NCBI GenBank assembly: GCA_025359265.1
Contig: JANYHB010000072.1
Coordinates: 1-64,000, forward strand
Direction of reading: 5' to 3'
DNA from: Hyphomicrobiales bacterium
Lineage (GTDB): Bacteria > Pseudomonadota > Alphaproteobacteria > Rhizobiales > Aestuariivirgaceae
Length of the DNA stretch: 64,000 bases
Shown here: positions 9,440 through 16,877 of the stretch, one piece after another
How the letters are laid out: each line of letters starts with the position of its first letter
How positions within the stretch are numbered: position 1 is the first letter of the stretch
Notes under the pieces: generated by a model
Seen by the model: the letters and a program-made list of their open reading frames with translations, nothing else
Databases searched by the model: none
What the model was told of the DNA's origin: nothing
Position numbers and translations under genes: made by a program

Positions 9440-9882
9440 TTTTCCGTTTATTCAAGAAAAAACCAAACGAGATTGAACAGTTGCGAGACTTTGTTTCTCG
9501 ACTTTCTATTTTGCCTCCAGACAATTTGGGAATTGCAATTGCAACGATCGAGCATACCGCAAATACTTATTTTTATCGGGGGAACTTCTATACTCCGCAG
9601 GATGTACTAAAGAAAAATCCTGAAATTATTAAAGTGGGTTTAGACGAAGTGCGCCGACTTAAGATGGTCAGGCTTGAGATTATGTCGATCGCATGGATGG
9701 CTTGGGTTCATACATTTAGAGCAGTTGTCGATCCAAACTTGATGCCATTAGCCAAGAATATGTGGTCGGTCTTAGCTAAGGGTGCCCCGCACGCAAAAAA
9801 ACACGCAACTTCTCTTGTACCACTACTTGGGTTTGAGTTGGATGTTGATCAGCCAGACCGAATACCTGTCGGTTTCAGTTAA
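9436..9882 (+). CDS. Unknown 148-residue protein inserted between sufB and sufC
   Basis: No family is recognised. The protein begins [16 protein letters not shown], is mixed alpha in character, has a hydrophobic-aromatic stretch near residues 80-95 ('[12 protein letters not shown]'), and has no signal peptide, cysteine or obvious active-site motif. Its ATG overlaps the sufB stop by ATGA, and it ends 18 bases before sufC, so it is placed as a translated operon member. Base use is foreign: hand counts of three 60-base lines (9481-9660) give 72 of 180 G+C, about 40%, against 40 of 60 in sampled lines of both sufB and sufC. Codons such as CGA, TCT and ATA-rich or TTT-rich runs are unlike the neighbours. 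Recent acquisition is likely; function is unknown. Confidence 0.75.
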   Translation: MIFRLFKKKPNEIEQLRDFVSRLSILPPDNLGIAIATIEHTANTYFYRGNFYTPQDVLKKNPEIIKVGLDEVRRLKMVRLEIMSIAWMAWVHTFRAVVDPNLMPLAKNMWSVLAKGAPHAKKHATSLVPLLGFELDVDQPDRIPVGFS

Positions 9883-9900
9883 TAGAGCAAGGGCAATCAA

Positions 9901-10656
9901 ATGCTTAAAATCGAAAACCTCCACGTCAAACTCTCGGACGAATCTCGCGAAATTATTAAAGGGCTTTCACTCACCGTGAAGCCCGGCGAAGTTCATGCCA
10001 TCATGGGGCCGAATGGTTCTGGCAAATCCACGCTGTCCTATGTGCTCTCTGGCCGCGAGGGCTATGAGGTCACCGAAGGCAGCGTCACCTATAACGGCAA
10101 AGACGTGTTGGCGATGGAACCGAACGAACGCGCCGCCAAGGGCATGTTCCTCGCGTTCCAATACCCGATTGAAATTCCCGGCGTGCAGACCATGCAGTTT
10201 CTGCGGGTGGCGCTCAATGCCCAGCGCAAGGCACGCGGCGAGAAGGAATTGGCCATTCCGGAGTTCATGCGCTTTGTGAAAGATCGCGCGGCGAAACTGA
10301 ACATTTCCCAAGACATGTTAAAGCGGCCAGTGAATGTGGGCTTCTCGGGCGGTGAGAAAAAGCGCGCCGAGATTTTGCAAATGGCGGTGCTGGAGCCTTC
10401 GCTCTGCATTCTCGATGAAACTGATTCCGGCCTGGATATCGACGCGCTGAAAGTGGTGGCCGAAGGTGTCAACGCCCTGCGCTCTCCCCATCGCGCCATG
10501 ATCGTGATTACCCATTATCAACGCTTGCTCGACCATATTATTCCAGACGTGGTGCATGTGCTTTCCGGCGGCCGCATTGTGAAAACCGGTGGCAAGGAAC
10601 TGGCGCTGGAATTGGAAAAGAACGGCTATGCCGATTATGCGGAGAAAGCCGCGTGA
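9901..10656 (+). CDS. sufC: Suf complex ATPase SufC
   Basis: SufC is the ABC-type ATPase that binds SufB and SufD and drives the structural change needed for cluster assembly. It has 251 residues with the Walker A GPNGSGKST at 36-44, the signature 'FSGGEKKRAEI', Walker B 'CILDETDSGLDID', and the switch histidine in 'IVITHYQRLLD'. The long insertion and the 'GFSGGEKKR' variant are characteristic of SufC rather than transporter ATPases. A purine-rich stretch (GAGCAAGGG) lies ahead of the ATG, so initiation here does not depend on overlap with orf148. The stop overlaps the sufD start by GTGA. Confidence 0.97.
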   Translation: MLKIENLHVKLSDESREIIKGLSLTVKPGEVHAIMGPNGSGKSTLSYVLSGREGYEVTEGSVTYNGKDVLAMEPNERAAKGMFLAFQYPIEIPGVQTMQFLRVALNAQRKARGEKELAIPEFMRFVKDRAAKLNISQDMLKRPVNVGFSGGEKKRAEILQMAVLEPSLCILDETDSGLDIDALKVVAEGVNALRSPHRAMIVITHYQRLLDHIIPDVVHVLSGGRIVKTGGKELALELEKNGYADYAEKAA

Positions 10657-11819
10657 GCCAAGCGCTGCAACGCACCGCCGCTGAGCAAGCGCTGGGCATT
10701 TCATTGCCCCACCGCCGCATGGAAGACTGGCGCTGGACAGATTTGCGCGCCCGCATCTCCAAACCCTATGTGCCGCAGAACGTTGTAGCCGCAGCCCAAG
10801 ATGTTGAACGCCTGCTGGCATCTTCGCCCTTTGCCAGAGCCGCACGGGCGCGTGTTGTGTTTGTGAATGGCGTGCTGGACGAAGCCCATTCCAAACTCAC
10901 AGGTTTGGAAATTTCGAAATCATGTGCGGCCATTGCAATGCAAGACCCGGTTTTAGAAATGAACGCCAAACTGCAACCCCAAGGCGTCACTCTGAAATTC
11001 GTCGGCCAAGCCGAGTTGCTGGTTGAAATGATCCACATTTCTACCAACGCCAACGCTCGCGCCATGGGCTTGCACAACGCCATTGAAGTGGCTGCTGGCG
11101 CTTCGGCCTCCGTCATCGAGACTTTTCTGGGCGAGGGCGATTATGTGATGAACGCCGTCACCCAGGTTACGCTGGGCAAAGGCGCACATCTGGACCGCTT
11201 GAAACTGCAAAATGATGCAGCCGCTGCAACCCATCTGTCGCATGTGATCTATGATCTGGGCGAGAATGCGCGGCTGAATGACATCACCGTCACCATCGGG
11301 GCTGCCCTTACCCGGCAAAACGGAACCTGCACTTTCAATGGCGAAAACGCAGAGGCTAAAATCTCAGGTGCATATTTGCAGCGCAACAAGCAACATGTGG
11401 ATACGGCGCTGGTGATCAACCACGCTGTGCCCCACTGCACCAGCCGCGAGATGTTCAAATGCGTGATGGACGATCATGCCCGCGGCATTTTTCAGGGCAA
11501 AGTTGTGGTGGCCAAGCATGCGCAGAAAACCGATGGCAAGCAATCCAGCCACGCTTTGCTTCTGTCAGAAAACGCTGAATTTGATGCCAAGCCGGAATTG
11601 GAAATCTTTGCCGACGATGTGGTCTGCGGCCATGGCGCAACCGCCGGTGATTTGAATCACGACCATTTATTCTATCTCACATCGCGCGGCATTCCCGAAG
11701 CCGAAGCCAAGTCTCTGCTGATCGCCGCCTTTGTGGGCGAGGCCTTTGATCTGGTTGCCAATGATGATGTGCGCGATGCGCTGGTTGAATTGGCAGAAAA
11801 ATGGGTGACGGCGAAGTGA
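10653..11819 (+). CDS. sufD: Fe-S cluster assembly protein SufD
   Basis: SufD is the SufB paralogue that completes the SufBC2D scaffold and is linked to iron entry. The protein has 388 residues. The N-terminal helical part includes 'PHRRMEDWRWTDLR', and the beta-helix core ends in the shared SufB/SufD element 'FYLTSRGIPEAEAKSLLIAAFVGE' (residues about 340-365). The candidate functional residues in 'CTSREMFKCV' and 'VVCGHGATAGDLN' are present. The start is a GTG overlapping the sufC stop. The 3' end overlaps the most upstream start of sufS by 19 bases. Confidence 0.95.
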   Translation: MSQALQRTAAEQALGISLPHRRMEDWRWTDLRARISKPYVPQNVVAAAQDVERLLASSPFARAARARVVFVNGVLDEAHSKLTGLEISKSCAAIAMQDPVLEMNAKLQPQGVTLKFVGQAELLVEMIHISTNANARAMGLHNAIEVAAGASASVIETFLGEGDYVMNAVTQVTLGKGAHLDRLKLQNDAAAATHLSHVIYDLGENARLNDITVTIGAALTRQNGTCTFNGENAEAKISGAYLQRNKQHVDTALVINHAVPHCTSREMFKCVMDDHARGIFQGKVVVAKHAQKTDGKQSSHALLLSENAEFDAKPELEIFADDVVCGHGATAGDLNHDHLFYLTSRGIPEAEAKSLLIAAFVGEAFDLVANDDVRDALVELAEKWVTAK

Positions 11820-13036
11820 CTTATGACGTCGAGCGCATTCGGTATGACTTCCCCATCCTCGCGCGCGAGGTTTATGGCAGGCCACTGGTTTATCTGGACA
11901 ACGCGGCCTCGGCGCAAAAGCCCCAAGCCGTGATCGATGCCATGATGAAATCAATGACGCAAGAATATGCCAATGTGCATCGCGGCCTGCATTTTTTGTC
12001 GAACGCCGCAACGCAAAGCTTTGAGGATGCGCGTGAATCGGTGCGGCGTTTTATCAACGCGCCAAGCAAAGACCAGATTATTTTTACCCGCAATGCCACT
12101 GAGGCGATCAACCTTGTGGCGCAGAGTTTTGGCGGGATGGTGATTGGGCCGGGGGATGAGATCATTCTTTCGATCCTCGAGCACCACTCCAACATTGTGC
12201 CTTGGCATTTCCACCGAGAGCGGCATGGCGCCGTGATCAAATGGGCGCCGATTGACGACCAAGGCAATTTTCTGCTCGACGAATTTGCCAAACTCATCAG
12301 CCCACGCACGAAGATAATTGCCGTGACGATGATGAGCAATGCGCTGGGCACTGTGGTGCCTGTGGCTGAGATCATCAAAATCGCCCGGGCGCATGGCATT
12401 CCCGTTCTCGTGGATGCCAGCCAGCAGGCGGTGCACGGCGCTGTTGATGTGCAAGCGCTGGATGCGGATTTTCTGGTTTTTACGGGCCATAAAACCTATG
12501 GGCCCACGGGCATTGGGGTGCTTTACGGCAAGGCCGAGCACCTGAAAAACATGCCGCCCTATCAAGGCGGTGGTGAAATGATCAATGAAGTGACGATGGA
12601 AAACGTGACCTATAACGAGCCGCCGCATCGCTTTGAAGCAGGCACGCCAGCGATTGCGGAGGCCATCGGGTTGGGCGCGGCGCTTGATTATATGACGGCA
12701 GTGGGGCTTGACAAAATCGCTGCTCATGAGAAACAGCTTCATGAGTATGCCATGCAGAGATTGAAAGAAATCAACAGCTTGCGCATTTTTGGTCAAGCAA
12801 GACATAAAGGCCCGATCATTTCGTTTACAATGAACGGCGCGCATGCCCATGATGTTGCCACGGTGATTGATCGGCAAGGTGTGGCCGTGCGGGCGGGCAC
12901 CCATTGCACCCAGCCGCTGCTGCAACGTTTCGGCGTGACTGCCACTTGCCGCGCCTCATTTGCCATGTACAATACCTTGGCTGAGGTTGATAAACTGGCC
13001 GAAGCGCTTATCTCTGCCCAGAGGATATTCACGTGA
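11801..13036 (+). CDS. sufS: Cysteine desulfurase SufS
   Basis: SufS is the PLP enzyme that supplies persulfide sulfur to the Suf scaffold. It has 411 residues from the ATG at 11801. A GTG at 11816 overlaps the sufD stop (GTGA) and matches the overlap style of the rest of the operon, so a protein five residues shorter is quite possible. The PLP lysine is Lys231 in 'FTGHKTYGPTGIG', and the active-site cysteine is Cys369 in 'RAGTHCTQP', on the short loop of the SufS group. Group-typical 'YLDNAASAQKP' and 'NVHRGLHFLS' are at the N-terminus. No sufE gene lies nearby in the window. Confidence 0.95.
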   Translation: MGDGEVTYDVERIRYDFPILAREVYGRPLVYLDNAASAQKPQAVIDAMMKSMTQEYANVHRGLHFLSNAATQSFEDARESVRRFINAPSKDQIIFTRNATEAINLVAQSFGGMVIGPGDEIILSILEHHSNIVPWHFHRERHGAVIKWAPIDDQGNFLLDEFAKLISPRTKIIAVTMMSNALGTVVPVAEIIKIARAHGIPVLVDASQQAVHGAVDVQALDADFLVFTGHKTYGPTGIGVLYGKAEHLKNMPPYQGGGEMINEVTMENVTYNEPPHRFEAGTPAIAEAIGLGAALDYMTAVGLDKIAAHEKQLHEYAMQRLKEINSLRIFGQARHKGPIISFTMNGAHAHDVATVIDRQGVAVRAGTHCTQPLLQRFGVTATCRASFAMYNTLAEVDKLAEALISAQRIFT

Positions 13037-13413
13037 GCGAAGCGAGCACCATCATTGCAGTTTCCGGCGAAAACGCCCCCGACCTTTCGGCTATTCCCGC
13101 TGATGAATTGGCGCGCATGACTGATGACATCGTGGCCGCTTTGAAAACGGTTTACGACCCGGAAATTCCCGTCGACATTTATGAACTCGGCCTGATTTAC
13201 AAAGTGGATATTGACGATGACCGCAATGTGGCCATCGACATGACGTTGACCGCGCCCGGCTGCCCTGTGGCTGGCGATATGCCAGGGTGGGTGGAGAATG
13301 CAGTATCCTCCGTGCCAGGCGTTGGCGGTGTGAAAGCCAAAATTACATTTGATCCGCCGTGGGACCATTCACGCATGAGTGAAGAGGCCCGCATGGCGAT
13401 GAATATGTGGTAG
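13033..13413 (+). CDS. sufT: SufT-type Fe-S maturation protein (DUF59/MIP18)
   Basis: This is a 126-residue cytosolic protein with one MIP18 (DUF59) domain at about residues 30-110. The family motif is 'DPEIPVDIYELGLIY', and the conserved cysteine lies in 'TLTAPGCPVAGDMP'. SufT proteins help deliver or mature Fe-S clusters in recipient proteins. The GTG start overlaps the sufS stop by GTGA, and the position at the end of sufBCDS is the usual one. The first 25 residues are variable. Identification is by motif and position and is firm at family level. Confidence 0.92.
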   Translation: MSEASTIIAVSGENAPDLSAIPADELARMTDDIVAALKTVYDPEIPVDIYELGLIYKVDIDDDRNVAIDMTLTAPGCPVAGDMPGWVENAVSSVPGVGGVKAKITFDPPWDHSRMSEEARMAMNMW

Positions 13414-13421
13414 TTTGGCAA

Positions 13422-14111
13422 ATGGCGCGACTAATCACGATAGGCGCATGCACGGGAGGGGCCGCATTTTTGGCCATTTCCTTCATGGCTGGCCAAGCTT
13501 TGGCGGCAGAATGCACCGATGCTGATTTCGCGGCATCGGTCGATTACACGACGGCCTTGGCCAAGAAGAAGACCACTTTTCTGGACGACAAAGGCGCGGC
13601 CACCCACAGCTATGTGTTGAAGGGCGATGAAGTCATTGTCACCTCGCGCGAGGGTAACAAGGCCTGTGTGACCTATGCGTCGGTAAAAGGCGGTGCCAGT
13701 GGCTGGGTTCCCATGACAGACCTGACCACACCAAACAAACCGCCCAATGATATTGCATCTTGGACCGGACGCTTTGAACGGGACGAATTAGGCAGCTACA
13801 TAACGCTGACGGCGTGCAAGGGTGGCAAAATATTGGCGAGTGGTCTGGCGCTCTGGGCCATGAGCCTCGAAAATGCCAAAAACGGCGGTGCCAATGAAGG
13901 CGATATGGAGGGAGAAGGCGCGCCCAACAAGGGCCTGTTGCATATCGACGGCAAGCAAGCCGACGGTAACGATTGCAGTGTAGACTTGCGCCTGCTCAGT
14001 CGCCATTATCTGATTGCCACGAATGAGAGAATTGGCACAGGTGGCAAGGCCGAAATCTGCTGGGGCCACAATGTCAGGTTTGAAGGCCTTTATGTGAGGG
14101 TAAAAAAATGA
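13422..14111 (+). CDS. Exported SH3-like protein within the suf operon
   Basis: This is a 229-residue protein. A Sec signal (MARLITIGACTGGAAFLAI, small-residue cleavage near 28-29, AxA type) is followed by a segment resembling a bacterial SH3 domain (about residues 45-100, ending 'GGASGWVPMTDL'). A second part (about 110-229) has four cysteines that could form disulfides. The ATG at 13422 is chosen over a GTG at 13407 because it gives a clean signal peptide. The stop overlaps the sufA start by ATGA. No known function is recognised. An envelope protein embedded between two cytosolic Fe-S factors is odd, and its tight coupling to sufA suggests a maintained arrangement rather than an accident. 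Confidence 0.8.
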   Translation: MARLITIGACTGGAAFLAISFMAGQALAAECTDADFAASVDYTTALAKKKTTFLDDKGAATHSYVLKGDEVIVTSREGNKACVTYASVKGGASGWVPMTDLTTPNKPPNDIASWTGRFERDELGSYITLTACKGGKILASGLALWAMSLENAKNGGANEGDMEGEGAPNKGLLHIDGKQADGNDCSVDLRLLSRHYLIATNERIGTGGKAEICWGHNVRFEGLYVRVKK

Positions 14112-14476
14112 ATATTCATGTCAAGCAACGCGCCGCCGTGATGAAGATCACGCCCGCCGCCATCTTGCGGCTGCAAGAATTGATGAACAAACAGGAAGGC
14201 GTGGGCCTGCGCGTGGGCGTCAAAAATGGCGGCTGTGCGGGCATGGAATACACCATGGAGTGGGCCACCGAACAGGGCCGCTTTGATGAAGTGGTGGAGC
14301 AAGACGGAACCCGCGTTTTGATTGATGCCAAGGCCGTGATGTTCTTGCTGGGCACCGAGATGGATTATCAATCCTCAACTTTAAAGGCCGGTTTTGTGTT
14401 CAACAACCCGAACCAAATCTCAGCCTGTGGCTGTGGCGAAAGTGTGCAGCTGAAGGCCGCCGAACACGCGCATTGA
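14108..14476 (+). CDS. sufA: A-type Fe-S carrier, SufA/IscA family
   Basis: A-type carriers accept and hand on clusters or iron. The 122-residue protein has the HesB/IscA core 'ITPAAILRLQEL' and the three ligand cysteines at 43 ('GGCAGMEY'), 107 and 109 ('CGCGES'). The spacing of 64 and 2 is the same as in E. coli IscA. The N-terminal 12 residues are a variable extension. The start overlaps the preceding stop (ATGA). It closes the suf operon; a weak imperfect hairpin about 30 bases downstream might serve as terminator, but there is no good U-run. The names sufA and iscA cannot be separated on sequence; the context favours sufA. Confidence 0.93.
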   Translation: MNIHVKQRAAVMKITPAAILRLQELMNKQEGVGLRVGVKNGGCAGMEYTMEWATEQGRFDEVVEQDGTRVLIDAKAVMFLLGTEMDYQSSTLKAGFVFNNPNQISACGCGESVQLKAAEHAH

Positions 14477-14667
14477 GTGAGTGCCCCGTTGCGGCAATCC
14501 ACGCCAAAGCATGGTGTTTTGATATATGATGGGTTGCGGCTGTCGCGGGGTAGACGCAGGGGCAAAGATGGTGCAGTGCGAGACGCCGCGCCCCATGTAT
14601 TGCAGGTGCAATGTAATATTATGCTGGTGTTTTTACGCGCCTGTGGCATTCAAACCGCTTTGAGAGA

Positions 14668-16521
14668 ATGCGATTGAGCGCCGCCCCGCAGGATACATTG
14701 CTTTTTGATTTGCGTTTCAACCGCAGTGAGCACGATCTTTTTTCAGCATTCCGCAAAATCTATGGGGAAAAGCCCGCAGTCGAAAAACGCCTGAAGGCCC
14801 TGCTGCAGCGTCACTGGCTGGCGCGGTCAGAAGCATTGAAGAATCTCGATCTGAAACGTGACTTAAACCCAGACTGGTTTCTCTCCGAAAAAATGGTGGG
14901 TTATGTTTTTTACGTGGATCGCTTTGCCGGGAACTTCAACGGTGTTTTAGATCACATTGGTTATTTCGAAAGCCTGGGGATTAATTATGTGCACTTTATG
15001 CCGTGCCTGAAGCCGCGCCCAGGCAACAGTGACGGTGGCTATTCAGTGATGGATTACCGCGCCATCAATCCCGCCTTGGGAACCATGCAGGAATTTGAGG
15101 CGGTGGCCCAAGCCCTGCGCGAACGCGAAATCTCTGTCACGATTGATCTGGTTTTGAACCACACCGCCAAAGAGCATGAGTGGGCCATGAAAGCCAAGGC
15201 GGGAGATATACAATATCAAGACTATTATCTGATGTTTGACAGCCAAGCGGAGGTGCTGGCTTATGAGAAAACGCTGGTTGAAGTTTTTCCCAACGATGCG
15301 CCTGGCAATTTCACCTATTACCCCGAATTCAACAAATATGTCTGGACCACATTCAACGAACACCAGTGGGATTTGAATTGGGCCAACCCTGAAGTGTTTT
15401 TGGAAATAGCCGACATCATGCTTTTTCTTGCCAACAAGGGCGTGGATTGTTTGCGCCTCGACGCTGTGGCTTTCATGTGGAAACGGCTTGGCACCAACTG
15501 CCAGAACCTTCCCGAAGTGCATGACATTCTGCAAGCCTTGCGCGCCGCCACCCGCATTGCAGCGCCGGCCATGATTCATAAGGCAGAAGCCATTGTGGCG
15601 CCGCGCGATCTGGTAACGTATTTGGGGGTTGGGCGCCATACGGGCCGGGAAGCCAATCTGGCCTACCATAATAATTTGATGGTGCACTATTGGTCATCTC
15701 TCGCCACGCGCGACACGCAATTGATGACTTATGTGTTGCGCAAACATTTTCCTGAGCGATTTCGCAATGCCAGTTGGGCCACTTATCTGCGCTGCCATGA
15801 CGATATTGGCTGGGCGATCACTGATGAGGATTGTGCGCAGGTGCCGGGCATTGAAGCCTTTGCGCACCGCAAATATCTGGCGGATTTTTACGCCGGGCAA
15901 TTTCCTGGCTCTTTCGCGCGCGGCGGGATTTTTCAGGAAAACCCTTTGACGGGAGACAAGCGCAACAGCGGCAGCTTTGCCAGCCTGGCCGGCCTGGAAA
16001 GTGCCGAAACCGAATTGGAAATGGAGGCCGCAATCAACCGCATTTTGATGGGCGTGGCTTTGATGGCATCTTTCGGGGGCTTGCCGCTGCTCTTTATGGG
16101 CGATGAGATTGGTTTGCTGAATGATTACGCGTTTGCACAAGTGCCTGAACATGCCCACGACAATCGCTGGCTGCACCGCCCCGAAATGCCCTGGGGAAAA
16201 CGCAGTGCCATTCAACAACGCGTGTTCGATGGCACGCGCTACATCATCCAGCAGCGCAAGGCTTGCCCGCATTTGGCCGCCGATATTCCAACGCGAATTG
16301 TTGCTGTGGGCAACAGCGCGGTTTTTGCTTTTGTGCGTGAGGGCGATGAAGGGCCGTTGCTTGCCATGTTCAATTTTTCAGAACTGTGGCAAAATGTTCC
16401 AAACGAATTTTTATCTGCGCAAGGAGCCTTGAAGTTTTTGGATGTTCTGAGTGCTGCGAGCGTGGCGACGCCCGAAGGCTATGTGCAGCTGCCGCCTTAT
16501 GCCAGAGTTTGGATAACCTAA
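14668..16521 (+). CDS. GH13 glucosyltransferase, amylosucrase type
   Basis: This 617-residue protein belongs to glycoside hydrolase family 13, subfamily 4. Amylosucrase builds alpha-1,4-glucan from sucrose and frees fructose. The helical N-terminal domain occupies about residues 1-75. The (beta/alpha)8 barrel carries DLVLNH at 160-165, the nucleophile Asp265 in 'CLRLDAVAFMWK', the acid/base Glu307 in 'HKAEAIV', and 'RCHDDIGW' with Asp378. The segments around the nucleophile and acid/base are close to those of Neisseria amylosucrase (Asp286, Glu328). The length is a little short and the stretch from acid/base to the HDD motif is about six residues longer. No signal peptide is seen, so it is probably cytosolic. 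Sucrose hydrolase activity is an alternative. No sugar transport or glycogen gene is adjacent. Confidence 0.85.
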   Translation: MRLSAAPQDTLLFDLRFNRSEHDLFSAFRKIYGEKPAVEKRLKALLQRHWLARSEALKNLDLKRDLNPDWFLSEKMVGYVFYVDRFAGNFNGVLDHIGYFESLGINYVHFMPCLKPRPGNSDGGYSVMDYRAINPALGTMQEFEAVAQALREREISVTIDLVLNHTAKEHEWAMKAKAGDIQYQDYYLMFDSQAEVLAYEKTLVEVFPNDAPGNFTYYPEFNKYVWTTFNEHQWDLNWANPEVFLEIADIMLFLANKGVDCLRLDAVAFMWKRLGTNCQNLPEVHDILQALRAATRIAAPAMIHKAEAIVAPRDLVTYLGVGRHTGREANLAYHNNLMVHYWSSLATRDTQLMTYVLRKHFPERFRNASWATYLRCHDDIGWAITDEDCAQVPGIEAFAHRKYLADFYAGQFPGSFARGGIFQENPLTGDKRNSGSFASLAGLESAETELEMEAAINRILMGVALMASFGGLPLLFMGDEIGLLNDYAFAQVPEHAHDNRWLHRPEMPWGKRSAIQQRVFDGTRYIIQQRKACPHLAADIPTRIVAVGNSAVFAFVREGDEGPLLAMFNFSELWQNVPNEFLSAQGALKFLDVLSAASVATPEGYVQLPPYARVWIT

Positions 16522-16829
16522 ATCATCGATCCATTTTGCAATTTGATGGCGGGCGCTTTTTCAGGGCCAGAGGTGAAGCGCACGCCAGCAAAATCACCCC
16601 TGCGCCAAATCACCGAAGCGGTGCGCATGATACCATCAGAGGGGATCAAAAACTGCATGTCATTGGGCAGGGCCATTTGATCGCGGCAGGTTATTTTGCA
16701 GCCGGTTGCCGAGATGTCTTTCATTGTCACGTCTAACGCGAATTTGCCATTGAGCCGATAAATTTTTGCGGCTTTGAGAACCCGGTTGCGACGGGTGGTG
16801 CGCTGGTTTTCGTCAGTGGTCAAGGTCAA
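16518..16829 (-). CDS. PilZ-domain protein
   Basis: This is a 103-residue single-domain protein of the PilZ fold. The RxxxR-like motif is in 'RRNRVLKAAK', the 'DISATG' turn is the second c-di-GMP contact, and 'AGVRF' closes the barrel. Members bind cyclic di-GMP, or have lost binding, and act as small adaptors. The start appears to be TTG; no ATG lies in frame before the domain. The stop overlaps the stop region of the amylosucrase gene by 4 bases, tail to tail. It lies downstream of the helicase gene on the same strand, 48 bases away, and may share its transcript. Confidence 0.82.
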   Translation of the reverse strand: MTLTTDENQRTTRRNRVLKAAKIYRLNGKFALDVTMKDISATGCKITCRDQMALPNDMQFLIPSDGIMRTASVIWRRGDFAGVRFTSGPEKAPAIKLQNGSMI

Positions 16830-16877
16830 TCACTTTTGGCTTTCGGGCATTTTATGCCTTTTTGCCCTTAGAAGTGG

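Noticed and set aside
11951-12925. A 324-codon frame on the minus strand opposite sufS
   Set aside because: Antisense to a clear PLP enzyme; its composition is that of a reverse-frame shadow.
14477-14667. Possible promoter or terminator in the gap between sufA and the amylosucrase gene
   Set aside because: An imperfect hairpin near 14500 and AT-rich patches near 14520 were seen, but neither hexamer spacing nor a U-run was convincing.
16833-16868. Short stem GGCAT-ATGCC followed by TTTTT on the + strand between PilZ and helicase genes
   Set aside because: Only a 5-bp stem, and no + strand gene ends there; too weak to call a terminator.
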